Notes under the pieces: generated by a model | Told to the model about the DNA's origin: nothing | What the model saw: only the letters and a program-made list of their open reading frames with translations | Databases searched by the model: none | Source of the DNA: Adineta ricciae | Taxonomy: Eukaryota; Rotifera; Eurotatoria; Adinetida; Adinetidae | Assembly: GCA_905250025.1 (NCBI GenBank) | Contig: CAJNOJ010000016.1 | Location: 620,001-684,000, forward strand | Length of the DNA stretch: 64,000 bases | Direction: 5' to 3' | Shown here: in pieces, positions 1 through 13,531 of the stretch | Layout: each line of letters begins with the position of its first letter | Numbering within the stretch: the first letter of the stretch is position 1 | Translations under genes and position numbers: made by a program

Positions 1-1613
<1,613 letters not shown>

Positions 1614-2333
1614 TTTTCTTTCTTCTTTTGTTTCTATGATGATCAGTTTTTCCTTTGATTCCGAAAATAAATATGCAAAGATTGTTTTTTCAGATAAACT
1701 TGTCAGATTCTCTTGATTCATACGCGATGAGGAAATGATTGATCTTTTCCTTCCCAACAAGTAAAAAGCACCCGAATTATATCTGCAGACCTGCAGATAG
1801 CGGAGCTATTTATGAATTCAGCCATTGATGACTCGCTGATCATAAAACAACATCCGATGTGTTTAAGAAAGAAAAGAAAAGTTTATTGTGTGTGTATATG
1901 GTTTGTTGTGTTTTTTTTTTGTTAAACGTATGCAAGTTTTTTTCCTTCGTTTTCTTCACAAGACATACAATGCCGACGACACATGAATAGACAAAAGAAT
2001 AAGACGAACAGTTGAAGAAGAAAATGAACAAACAGCTAATGAGAAAGAGAGTGATTACAACCACCACACACAGCGAGAAAGAGAGAAAAAGAAAAGAAAA
2101 AGATAAAGAAAAAGAGAGTTGACATCGACGAACGAATAAAAATATAAAGAAGCGCAGTGGATAGAAGTATTAAGAGAGAGAGAGAAAAAAAGAAAGTGTT
2201 TTTTTTTTGTATATTGTTTTGTCAATTTGGATGGTGACCGGTTGTATGCGCGCGTGTGTGTGAGTGTATGTGTATGTTGTACACAGACAGAGAAAAAAAA
2301 GAAAAGAAAAATGGGAAGTAATATACGAAACAA
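1614..2333. other. Convergent intergenic spacer, PEX1 / 14-3-3
   Basis: This is the space between two genes that end towards each other, so it should hold both 3' UTRs. It contains a purine-rich tract (about 2070-2190) with a GA dinucleotide run near 2173-2186 and a GT-rich stretch near 2250-2280. The open frames here are low-complexity and show no recognisable protein. Confidence 0.6.
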
Positions 2334-3309
2334 TTATGGATGTTCATCAGTTGGATTTGTTTCATCGGCATCCGGTGCATCACTCGTCCATAACGTGAGA
2401 TTGTCTCGAAGTAATTGCATGATCAATGTGCTATCCTTGTATGAATCTTCATTAAGTGTATCAAGTTCAGCAATAGCATCATCAAAAGCCTGAAAAATAT
2501 TAGATACTTGTGGAACGAAAGGAGAAGAACGAGAAAGACTGCTTACTTGTTTAGCCAAATGACAAGCACGATCAGGTGCATTGAGAATTTCATAATAGAA
2601 AACGGAAAAGTTCAAAGCAAGACCAAGACGAATTGGATGTGTTGGTTGCATTTGATTTTTGGCAATGTCAAATGCATCATTATAGGCACGTTGCGATTCT
2701 TCAATGACTTCTAAAATGAATTCAATCGTAATGATATATTGACATGAAGTTCTTTCCTATTCTATTAGCTCTTACTCTGTCGCTCGTCGCCTGTAGCAAC
2801 TTCAGCCAAATAGCGATAATAATCGCCTTTCATTTTCAAATAGAAAACTTTGGATTCAGCGGTTGTTGCTTTTGGAACGAGAAATTTATCAAGTAAAGTC
2901 TAGGAAAAGTAGAACATAGCGTCGTTATCGAAAATAAACTTTAAGTTCATTTACCAAAACTTCTTGACAAATGTCTTTCAATTCTTTTTCTATTTTTTCA
3001 CGATATTCTTTGGCCATTTGTTGTTTACGTTCCGAACCTTCAGTTTTTTGTTCAATACTTGAAATTACACGCCATGATGAACGACGTGCACCAACAACAT
3101 TCTTGTAGGCAACCGAAAGTAAATTACGTTCTTCGTTGGTTAATTCACTATTGGCCTCGGTAACCTTTTTCATAGCATTGGCCATATCATCGTATCTACA
3201 TACGATGACAAAACTCACGGTTTTTCGACACACAAACACTTTCGTCTTCTTACCGTTCGGCTTGTTCGGCCAATTTAGCGCGTTGTACTTCTTCTTCTTT
3301 GTTTGACAT
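2334..3309 (-). CDS. 14-3-3 protein, zeta-like
   Basis: 14-3-3 proteins are dimeric cytosolic adaptors that bind phosphoserine/phosphothreonine motifs. Five exons (3254-3309, 2955-3195, 2776-2899, 2547-2710, 2334-2489) join in phase to a 246-residue protein, the normal family length. Diagnostic runs are [20 protein letters not shown] (helix 3, binding groove), [10 protein letters not shown], and [11 protein letters not shown] near the C-terminus. The groove residues Lys, Arg, Arg and Tyr of the family are all present. Introns are 55-65 bp. The start ATG at 3309 opens [20 protein letters not shown], matching the usual 14-3-3 N-terminus. The acidic tail ends DEHP. It looks closer to zeta than epsilon, but isoform assignment is by eye. 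Confidence 0.95.
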
Positions 3310-4207
3310 GATTAGTGATTAGATTTGGCTTGACGTAAAGATAGCTTGTGAAATAAAAACTTCGATCTACAATCACATACATACAATAACACAATGAACA
3401 AGTGATACAATTGAGCAAAAGATCGCCCTATGTTTGCCCCATTCTCAGACTATGTCAGACTTAGAATAAGGATGCGCGTATGTGAGCATAAAAATAGACT
3501 AAAACTATTTATTTGCTTCTCTTTCTCTCGCTCTCTCTCTCTCGTCTCTCGGACGCGCTTACATCGGCAGTAGCAGCGAGTAAAGAGTGCTAGACATACA
3601 CAAGACAGGACGAACGCTACGATTAGTCATTCGGATGAGAAGAACGAACATCGGACGGAGAACACGATGTGTTGTATGAGGCAGCGTCATTGCCTAGCAA
3701 CTAAATAAGACAGACACGAACGAGATTAAAGAGATGTATCCATAGATGGCGCAAGCGAGGAAAGTTCATATCATGACTCATGAAACGCCTGCATATACTC
3801 GTTCCACGCATGATCATTTCTAATCAATAGATATGTTTCACTTTGAAGTCGTTCATTCATTGAAATACGTGTGAAATGAACATTCGTTCAACATATCAAA
3901 CCATAGAAATGAATTTCTATACTTCAAAATGTCTAGTGATAATTATACCGCAATACATATAGAGAGAAAACGAAATATTAGTTCTATGTATTAACGAATG
4001 AGCGATAATTTTCTAAGCTTTTTTTCCTAGAAGTTTATTTTTTTTTGACAAACATACCTACAAAAGAAAAACAGTGGAAATCTAGAAAGTTTTTTTCTCA
4101 GCAAAAACCGGAAGAAAACAATGAAAGAAGAGCATCTTATATTGACAAAAAAAGCTATGGTATTTTAAGAAAAAAAAACGGACAACAAGAGTTTTGTTCG
4201 AACTCAA
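3310..4207. other. 14-3-3 upstream region / 3' flank of Tudor gene
   Basis: No coding region is supported. A CT microsatellite (about 3522-3548) sits roughly 220 bp upstream of the 14-3-3 start codon, where a promoter or 5' UTR would be. The 4045-4254 open frame is A-rich and overlaps the last exon of the Tudor gene on the other strand; it is judged a shadow. Confidence 0.5.
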
Positions 4208-7200
4208 TCAAACGTCACTATCACTCTCATCTTTGGCATCCACATCTTCCTTGATTGTTGTATTACTTGTCGACGGATCGTTTTCACCGAAATCAATTGA
4301 TTGTCTGTTACATGCAATAACATCCGTCGTGTCGCCGTATTGATGTGTACTATCAGCTTGAGGTGCACCAATCGGAGATGTCAAATGCTGATCTGTGGAG
4401 GTAAGCAATGTTTCGTTTGCTGTTACATCAACATCGGGAGCGATAGCCGAGTCTGATGCATTGGATAGTGCAGCTGTTTTCTTTTCAGTATCCGCTTGTT
4501 GCTAAATGAAAACATCGACATTCCGATCCAGGTAGGTCACGTTATTTTCTTTTCTTTTTGAAGAAAAGCGTTTACATGGAAATGATATATTAGTTTTAGA
4601 AATTGTCTTTTGCGCCCATGGTTAGAAAACAAAACTGACCTTTTCATCAACTTAACTAGAACAGATACTATTTCATTCGAACGATCAAATCACTAGTTCT
4701 ATAAACACTGCATTGTTTATAGTAGAATTGAATATGTCTGTATGATGATGAGAAGATCATTTACCTGATCGTTGCTGTTTGACTGGTAGCGATCATTAAC
4801 GATTTCGTCATCTCCTCGAATCAGCATTACGTACATACATTGATCATTGCAATCATTGTTTGTTGTTATTGTAACACGTTCTGTTGGATTGATGTGTTTA
4901 ATAACTTCATCGAGTGCTTTCATTTGATTATCATCATTAACACCGAATAAACGGCATCGATGTGCTAATGGTGCTTGTTGGAAGAATTCTTCGTCACTTA
5001 ACGTATATAAATTATCTTCTGAACAGTTCAAGAGCACATTTCCATGATCGATACATTGCACGTCGTACTTGTCGTTTTGAATAGCACGAATTTCTCCACG
5101 AAAGTGTTGTTGATTGTTATCATTTAGTACAATACATCGATCATTGACTTGCCAGGACCGATCGGTTCGATGTTCTTTTTGAGCATTGTGCAATTCTTCA
5201 TCCATTTGACAGATCGATGCTTCCACATCGGGAAGAATGTGAATATAGAAGCAATCTTTATTCACTGCTGAGATGTTTGCTGTGAGTGTTTTTGGTTGAA
5301 CGTACATTTGGTTTTCATTCTCATCGAATTTGATATGAATCGTGGTTTTGTTGGAATCGGTATAGTAGAAGTTGAACTCGTCATTGAGTTTTAGTTCAAG
5401 TAATGGACGAACAATATTCGTCCACGAATCAGTTGTTTGATGTTCTAATGTGTATTTTTGAGCTAGGTGCTCGATTTGTTTCAAGTCATTGGAATATGGA
5501 AAGAGACGATCTAATGGAACATTTTTGTCAAGATTTCCATAATCAAGAAAGTAAACTGTGTAAGTTTGGTTATCGGATGAGCATGAATCAATTCGAGCAC
5601 GATAATATGCATCATCGATAGAAAATTGAGCGACGCAATAATCTCCGATTTCATATGTAGCTTCATGGTTAGCATCTTTAGCAATAACATCAATTACTTC
5701 GTTAATTTGACCGAGAATAGAATATGCTTCGGGTAATAATTGCATGTAAACAATCGGCTGATCTTGATCGATATGCACGAGAACTCCTGTATGAAATTTC
5801 TTTGCGTTCGCTAAAACGAAACATACGAATGAAAACGTTCGGTAACGTGATCTTGACTTACCTTCACTTTCCGATTCGCTCTTTTGTCGTTTGTGAGCCA
5901 TTGATGTGTTGGCTGAGTTCGTACCTGGTGACAAAATCTCTTCATTCGTTCTTTTGCACGTTGCATTCGTCGGTCTTTCTTGTTCCTGAACTGTTGTAGT
6001 AGTTGTCGTACTCGATTCATCGTTCATGTCGAAACTTGAATCATTTTTCTCGACAGGAACTAATTCAGTAGGAAACCGTTCATTGAAACATCTACCATTG
6101 ATATAAATTCGTACACGCCATAGATCGTCGGTTTTCTCAACAATAAGTACTTCGGTTTTATCTGACTCTTCTAAAGTATCGAGCTGCTTGATCGCTTCCC
6201 TTAGTTCATCTTTGGCGACATCAGCAAGTTCACAGCGTTGTGCTTGAGGCGGATAACGCTTCAAGTTTTCATCACATTTCTTCAATGAACTTTTCGGACA
6301 AGTATTCGTGTTGCCAAAGTCGATATAGAAGACTTTGACATCATTGCCAAGATCTTCTTGAATAATAGCACGATAAAGGTCGTCTTCATATGTTGAAATA
6401 ATCATTGAGCCAACTTGAATATCATCTGTGGCAGTTTCACTCGCGTTCTTCACCTGATCAGCAATCTCTTCTGCAACTTCTTCGTTCGTTTGTATAAAAA
6501 ATTGCTGATTATCATGGTCAATGTAAACAATCAAACTTGCTATTCGCTTCTCTGTTGTAGATTTTGTCACAGTATCACCAAGAACAGCCTTTTCAAAGTC
6601 GTCCGATACAAGAAGATACTTTTCATTCGGAAGTTGTTTTTCGAACTTGCCCTGATACTGTTTCCCAGCACATTTGGCGATAATAGCACTTTTATCGAAA
6701 TTGTCTATGTCTAAATAATACTCGAAGGTGAATAAGAACGACAAGTGAAAATATTTACCTTCAGCATTTTGTAATGTACAATTATAGGCATATGGAGGCT
6801 GGAGACAAAATTTGCTGGCTAATAGTCGGATACTTTGTGAATCGACTTCCATGGTATCTCCAAAATCAACAAATTGAACTTGAATCTTGTTCAAATTGAC
6901 CGATAGGACAGTGGCACGATACCAACATGAATCTGAACTTTTTGCTAAACAGACTTGATTGGGTTTGATTGAAGTCAATGGTAATAAAGGTGCATCGTTT
7001 GATTCCGCTTGCAATTGATTGGTTAGTTGTGATACATCGTCCGTTTTTGATAATAACTGAATGAAGAATTCACTAGGTGTTGTGATATCACTGAGAACGA
7101 ATTGAAAGATATCTTTTGGAACTTCTTTTTTAGTAAAATGATCACCAGCTTCGAATGCTTTCAGAGCAGATCGCATACTTGACCAACCACTGAATGACTT

Positions 7201-10200
7201 AGTCGGTTCGCTGTTTTCGTTATTTACTCGGAAATCATCGTCATTACGGTCGGAAAAACCGTTAGTGAAACGGCCACCGCCGCCGCGACCACCTGTACCT
7301 CGGCCACCACGCCCTAGAGGAAGTCAACCGTTGAATTTATGTGACAATTTACAAAGTCGAATCAATACCTCCTCGTGAGTTACCACGATCGCCAAATCCA
7401 CCTCGACCACCGTTCTCCCGATCATCTCTTCTATCGCGAGAATTTGCAAACCCGCCTGTTCGAAATCCTCGTTCGCCATTCGACCCACCACGGCCTAAAA
7501 AACATTTATTTTATTCCTGGTACAAATGCTCAACAACAAGCTACTCACCACTAAATCCATGTGGTCGTTGATTCGCATTGTTGTCATTTCCGTTGTCATT
7601 ATAATTATTTCGGTTATCACTACTGCGATCTTGATAACCTCCACCACGAGCTATCGAAATAAACAATATCTATCGAGTGATTATGATGGCATCCGAGGAC
7701 ACTTACCTCCTCGTTCAGCGAAACCACTACCACGATCTATTGAAAGCATGCAGATTATAGTCAAAGGCTGTCCGAAGAAACTTTTCTCTCACTATTAAAA
7801 CCGCCAAATCGCTGCTCATTGTTTTCAGTATTATTTCGATCGTTATAACCAGTACGATCTTTATAAAAAAAAAAAAAAGAACAGGTAAATAAATCATTTC
7901 TGGAAGTGCAAAAATTTTGACACGTACTTCCTCGATCAGTAAATCCGACGTTATGACCACCACGGTCTTTAGTTGAAAAAAGAAAAATCAGATTTTTCTT
8001 ACAACTTATCCATTGTTAACTCTTACTAGCGAAGCCACCAATTCGATGTCCACCACTTGCGTTGTCTTGTTCATCATTGTTACGATTGTAAGTACGACCT
8101 GCTATTGAAATCTTTTAATTTGTTTACAATGGCTATTCACACAATATTTACCTCCACGATTATTGCTTCCATTTCTTTGTTCGTCATTATCAAATCCCCG
8201 ATCTGAATGAAAAAAAAATCAATGGACAATGTCGATCGTCTGACTGTTTTCATCTTCATACTAAACGGACGATTTTGCTCCATTGTTGTTTGCTGACTTC
8301 CATTGAACGGTCTCGGCAGTTGTTCATCTTGATTTTGTGGTCGCGTAAAACGATCATTCGCTGCAGGTTGATTCGATGGAAATCGACCGGGTTGAGAGCG
8401 ACCAGTTAATAGCTTTTGGGGTGCTGGTGAATCATCATTGGTTCGTGCTAGAGTTACTTCTGGTTGAACTTTCTCCACAGATGGATTTGGAGCTGGAACC
8501 TAAACGAAATGAAAACATTAGATAAGGAAAAGAACAGAAACTGATTCGACAACCGAAATATTATGGCTGGATAGAAGACTTTCATTGACTAGTGTACCAT
8601 CGGATAGTCGTATTTCAACTGGGTAAAATCCGTTGATTGCTGGTAGACGTTGAGTAAGTTTAACACGCTGATTCAAAATCAATCGTTTTAAATTACGCGT
8701 TGTCTGAGCAGTACTTTGCTAGAACAGATGTGTATTCGTAATTCTTTTTCCTTCATCGATTGAGTCTCTCTTACAGTTTCATCATAGTTGTACAAACGAA
8801 ATGGTTGAACAAAGGCTGGAATGGTCGAACACTTCTTTTCCAATTGTAACAGTTCTGAAGTATCAACAAGAATTTCTTCGCCATGATCAACAAGTTTCAC
8901 TCGAACGCGTGTTTCACTTTCACGATGTCTAAAAGAAATCAAACGTATTCGTGACTTATTTCTTGTCATGCTCAAATGTACTTGATTGCTACACGATGAT
9001 ATTTATCGCCTCGCTGGATGACACACAACGTGCCTTCCATTAGTAAATGCACACTAAACGATTGATCATTATCATTAGCATCATTATACAAATCTCGCAA
9101 GTGATTATGTAGTGCGTTCAATTCTTTTTCACGAATATGAGAACACCCATAGAATTCCACAGCACTATAAACTTGAGTTATTGTATAATACCCATCTTCT
9201 AAAAACATCCGAACAATTAACTTGAGAAGACCGAAATCAATGATTTTAAATACAACATACGTAATGGTAAACGGCGAACATCGGATGAAAAATCGTTCGA
9301 TGTTCTAGAGAAACAGACAACAGGTCATAACGAAAGGAAGCGTCAAACTTTCGATCGACTTACGACATGGTCGGAGATTGTTGAACAACTGGTTTTTGTA
9401 TCGATCGCGTTTGCGATTGTTGCACTGGATTGCTCGAACTATTGTAATAATCATTTTGCGGTGTTACTTGTTGCGGTTGCTGTATCGAGGATGGTAAACC
9501 TGAAAACCCTGGCGGTATTCGGCCAAACGATTGCTGTTGTTGCGAAGAATTTGTATTATACATAGTTGATTGAGATGTTTGCATTTTAATATGCGAGAGA
9601 AGTTTTTTTCTCCACAGAAATATTCCCAAATCTCCCACGTCTGAAATAGAAAATATTCATACATGTGCATAACAATGGATTTATCTCTCTCGAGGTGGCA
9701 CATGGTGAAACGAAAGATATGTTTTTTCTCGGAGGTTGAATTGAAGCGAAAAGAAAGAGAAGAAATTGTTCGCATAACGAACGACGTTTTTACCCAGAAT
9801 TTTGTGTAAACAAATCAAAGAGATAACTGCAGATTATACAAATAGATGACGCTGACGATCGAATTTTTCTCACACCTTCACCCTCTGTACTTACTCGGTA
9901 CTTCGATTTGTACATCATAACAAATATGATCATTGATTTCACAAACTTTACAATCTACTATGTTATTTGTTTGATTATTGAACTCTTTATGCACGGGATC
10001 ATCTATATCCCAACCGGATTGTTCATCTCCATACAATGGATATACTCCATATAGACGACATGGAATGGCAAAAGCTGGTTGTCGGACGAATTCTTGTGGC
10101 AGTGGACGAATATTTGTGATAGATATATTTTCCTCTTGTCCAACATCCACGAAATAGAGGCGAACTTCCCTTAAATTCGGATGAACACCTAAGCAAAACG

Positions 10201-10655
10201 ACGAACTGCATAGAGGAGCAAATTGACATAAAAATAGTTACTTAGTATCGTCGCTCGATGCCATACAGCAAGATTATCCTGTGCTGCAATGGCTTGGTGT
10301 TTTTGATAATCCGTGCTTGGCGGTGAAACTGCTTGATAGTTTTGCATAGCTCGTTGCAAATCGATTTGAAACTAAAAATTCCCACTGAAATACTGTACTT
10401 CATTTCGAACGAATAATTACCGAGGCATGTGAATCGATCTTTTGCCTGAGATATACATAGAATCGACGTGGATTGCAATAGTAGAGAAGTTTTACTTGAT
10501 TTGGTTCAATGAAATCCAATCTCTCCATTGGAATCGCTACAAAATTCAATGAAATATGGCATGCTGCAAGTCATTCTAGCTTTACTCATACACTTATGAA
10601 CTGGCATATCATCGTTTTGCAATGATAAATGCTGCGTTCCATATCGTTCCACCAT
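4208..10655 (-). CDS. Six-Tudor-domain protein with central RG-rich repeat region (TDRD/Tudor family)
   Basis: Twenty-one exons (10592-10655, 10421-10536, 10242-10371, 9895-10188, 9364-9640, 9261-9304, 8982-9198, 8775-8928, 8554-8718, 8262-8499, 8152-8202, 8027-8101, 7928-7966, 7793-7858, 7707-7736, 7549-7650, 7369-7494, 6759-7313, 5862-6710, 4765-5810, 4208-4501) join without frame error to 1643 residues. Six Tudor cores are visible, with signatures VYFVDVGQ-like at about residue 125, VKLVDHGEE about 400, VQFVDFGDT about 880, VFYIDFGNT about 1045, VYFLDYGNL about 1285 and VQCIDHGNV about 1475. Residues 567-755 are rich in RG, GG and FG. Tudor proteins of this type bind symmetrically dimethylated arginines of Piwi proteins in germline nuage; a piRNA role here is inference from family. 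Start ATG 10655 follows an AG acceptor by 23 bases. No nuclease or helicase domain was seen. Confidence 0.85.
7369..8202 (-). repeat. Array of seven symmetric RG/FG mini-exons inside the Tudor gene
   Basis: Seven consecutive exons of 51, 75, 39, 66, 30, 102 and 126 bp are all multiples of three, and every junction is phase 1. Each begins with a codon split after its first base and reads as Asn, Ala or Gly, followed by Arg in six of the seven (the 75-bp exon starts A-G-R). They encode short modules such as NRGGHNVGFTDRG and NRGSGFAERG. Introns between them are 50-69 bp. Any exon can be skipped without breaking the frame. This looks like exon duplication within the gene. Confidence 0.8.
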
Positions 10656-12295
10656 GTTGTGGTCGAAGGTATATCAATCTAAAAGGAAATTTTTGAATAT
10701 TTTACGAAATGACTTGATTCAAATGAATCATAGTCTGATCTATGCATAATAAGAAATAACATAACACGTGTGTATATAACCAACAGAAAAAACAGCACGA
10801 TTGGGAGAGAATAAGGAGAATAAAGACATGTCGACAGCCAGCCAGGTTTTTTTTTCATATAGAATGCGTTACGAGCGCCACAATCAGTAGAATTGATATA
10901 AAAGCTTGTTAATGAGTGAGATTATATTTTTGAATTCATGATCTTTTCTTTAAAATCGACACGAAGTGAGTGATCGTCATATTCCAAACTTCACTCAATC
11001 TCTAAAATATATGCAAAGTATTGCAATACTTTAGATTTCTCGTCTGTCTTTATATATATGCATTTGATGTCACCATTCAGCTTCGTTAGTTCATAGTCAA
11101 TTGATATTATCATCCACTCTTAGAGAGGTTTTACTCATCTCATTATACGCCTCATCAAGGATGCCTCGAAATATCTTTTCAATTGAGAGTATATTAGCTC
11201 GATATGCTCGCCTTGAGTGAGAAATATTCAATGATTTTTAAAACATTCACATGCTTTTGTATATACTCATTCGTGTCTTCACATATCGAACGAAATATTT
11301 TATATGAGAATGCTAAATGAACAGGAATGAATGTCATTATTCTTCAATCTGCTGAATGTCCACAATACGAACTTCTTCTCTAATTATATCACCACTCATA
11401 TGATGAATATTAATAAATGATGCAGATAGAATGGATACGTTGATTGTGAGTTCAAAGAAACAACCTACTAATTCGAGATCTTACTCAGCACTGCCGACAA
11501 ATGCGAAAAATAGAATACGCGTAGATCAGAACCCGTCGATAAGAAAAAGCATCCAATGATATCAATTCTTGATTGAGATCGAAAGATGATAAATCTTGAT
11601 CCGGGGGGACTTATAGCAAAGCTAAAAGTTTTTTTTCAATGAATTATTGCTAATCAAGTTCGACGAAATATTTGTGAGAATCCCATTCGAGCTGTAACAT
11701 CTGTATCGAAAACACGCAAGTCGTTATTATGCATTGAATACATAGAAGAGATGAACACGTACACCATCATACTGAATTATGACTTTGGTGTTCTGTTTGA
11801 AATGTTTCACGATTTCATAATTCGATTGTATCGGTAATAACTTTCCTGAAACAAAACGCAATACAGTGATCTATGTGTACATTTTGTGTGAACAGAGAAG
11901 ACACGTCGAGATTGATTTCTAGTTTATTCATGTCAATCATCGGGAGAAAACTCATCGAAATTCTATTCTTTTCATATCTTCAAGCGATTTATTTTAATGT
12001 ATCGTGAGATCAAACCCAATCTCATCATCCGTTAGGCTGTATATCGACTTTATTTGAGGCATATCATGAATAATCGACATTGTAATCTTATCAACGAAAC
12101 TGCATGAGATTGAAGCAACTCTTTCATTTTGAATATGGGTCATCCGATGAGTACAATCATCGCAAACGCAAATTGTGTGATTGACCTACCGTCGATGAGT
12201 TTTGGCATTCAATTGAATGAAATTAACTTCTTGCATACGATGATGATGGATTAAACATGGCGGTATGATTCACAATATTTTACGATCAAGTATAG
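10656..12295. other. Intergenic region upstream of Tudor gene
   Basis: About 1.6 kb with no supportable gene on either strand. It is AT-rich with scattered stops. An E-box-like CACGTG occurs near 10766 and TATA-like runs near 10774 and 11051. Nothing here could be tied to a known element. Confidence 0.5.
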
Positions 12296-12297
12296 TA

Positions 12298-12595
12298 AGG
12301 TGCACGCAATGCAAAAATCACGTGAAATTTATTTTTCTTTTTTTCGCACATCGTTTGATAGAGCGTGAGCTGCTGATCACGATGACCTACTTTTTATCCT
12401 ACTTTACAACTTTTTTGTAGTCAAAAATCGCAAAATCCTTGAAAAACGCGACTTTTCCCTAAAATCAGGTTTTTCGACAAAATCTTCAAAAACCACTATT
12501 TTTCAGTTCTTCAAAACACTTTTTTTAGATTCAGCAGCAAAAAGTGAATCTAGTGAACACTATGGAATCATTATTATCTAAAAAATTTTTCAAAT
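12298..12595 (+). repeat. Left terminal inverted repeat
   Basis: 298-bp arm whose reverse complement matches 13232-13529. Near its inner end it carries an ATG (12562) that reads MESLLSKKFFK and meets a stop just beyond the arm at 12598-12600. Confidence 0.8.
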
Positions 12596-12908
12596 GGTAG
12601 TATTTCTCATATGTCCAACTACGCTACTAGTAGGTGGATCTTTTAAACCTATCTAGTTTTCGTGCGGAGGTGCGAAAGCCAATTTTTTTTTAAAATTTCA
12701 ATCATCATACTAGCCTCTATAAAAGTACGCATCGCTTTTGTTTTCATCTATTTTCTTGGTGGAGAAAAGTTCACTTTACTGATAGTATAGGCAATCGGGG
12801 CGATCATTCGAATATAACACATCCATTTTTCAGTTAAATCGAATGAAAATTTTTCTCCAATGATAAAACTCGATGACAAATAGAATGAGCACCTTCCGGA
12901 GGTGGATC

Positions 12909-12958
12909 CTCAATAAAGGTTTTCCAAGAGGTTTTTGGAAAACCCTTTTTCATATTGA
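12909..12958. repeat. Imperfect hairpin in element core
   Basis: GGTTTTCCAA and TTGGAAAACC face each other across a short loop, with outer TCAATA/TATTGA arms extending the stem. It lies within the core of the inverted-repeat element. Confidence 0.55.
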
Positions 12959-13064
12959 GCACATAAGCATATATAATAACTTTTTAAATATTTTTTCAAC
13001 CGAATCGCACTGATGGTTTTCACGTTTCATCAAGAAACGAGAAGACTGAATTTATTGTGTAATC

Positions 13065-13265
13065 CTAGACCGTTTCTATGCACTTTATGTAATCTTCATC
13101 TCTGTCCTCGTAATATTTCGCCCATGTCATATAATCACTCGGTTTATACCGGTACTCGATGTGAAGTCCGTCAAACAATCTAGTTTTGTGCATAAAATAT
13201 CCTCGAATGCAGTATAAAATATAACGAGCATATTTGAAAAATTTTTGAGATAATAATGATTCCAT
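13065..13265 (-). CDS. Small open frame in the inverted-repeat element, function unknown
   Basis: A 66-codon frame from ATG 13265, beginning MESLLSQKFFKYARYILYC and ending ECIETV-like just before a stop at 13065. It starts in the right arm and runs into the core. It is rich in Tyr, Lys and Asp and has no domain I recognise. The matching ATG in the left arm is closed almost at once by a stop. It may be the remnant of a once longer element protein or chance. Confidence 0.3.
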   Translation of the reverse strand: MESLLSQKFFKYARYILYCIRGYFMHKTRLFDGLHIEYRYKPSDYMTWAKYYEDRDEDYIKCIETV

Positions 13266-13529
13266 AGTGTTCACTAGATTCACTTTTTGCTGCTGAATCT
13301 AAAAAAAGTGCTTTGAAGAACTGAAAAATAGTGGTTTTTGAAGATTTCGTCGAAAAACTTGATTTTAGGGAAAAGTCGGGTTTTTCAAGGATTTTGCGAT
13401 TTTTGACTACAAAAAAGTTGTAAAGTAGGATAAAAAGTAGGTCATCGTGATCAACAGCTCACGCTCTATCAAATCGCGTGCGAAAAAAAGAAAAATACAT
13501 TTCACTTGATTTTTGCATTGCGTGCACCT
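13232..13529 (-). repeat. Right terminal inverted repeat
   Basis: 298-bp arm complementary to 12298-12595, ending GTGCACCT next to TA. It contains the start of the internal minus-strand frame (ATG at 13265). Confidence 0.8.
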
Positions 13530-13531
13530 TA

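Larger units (their letters stand above)
12298..13529. mobile_element. Inverted-repeat DNA element (MITE-like or fold-back), TA target site
   Basis: Two arms of equal length, 12298-12595 and 13232-13529 (298 bp each), are nearly identical inverted copies with a few mismatches. The outer ends read AGGTGCACGCAATGC and its complement. Each end abuts TA (12296-12297 and 13530-13531), the target duplication typical of Tc1/mariner/pogo-type transposition. The 636-bp core shows no transposase: only a 66-residue-class open frame (13065-13265, minus) that starts inside the right arm. The element is therefore non-autonomous or decayed. The superfamily is inferred from TA only. Confidence 0.8.

Noticed and set aside
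9360..10655. Two separate Tudor genes (one ending near 9878, one starting near 9640)
   Set aside because: A GTAAGTAC donor at 9894 and an AG acceptor at 9641-9642 join them in frame, so they are one gene.
12298..13529. CRISPR-like or retrotransposon LTR repeat
   Set aside because: There are only two arms, in inverted not direct orientation, and no spacers; direct LTR features (TG...CA ends, primer site) are absent.
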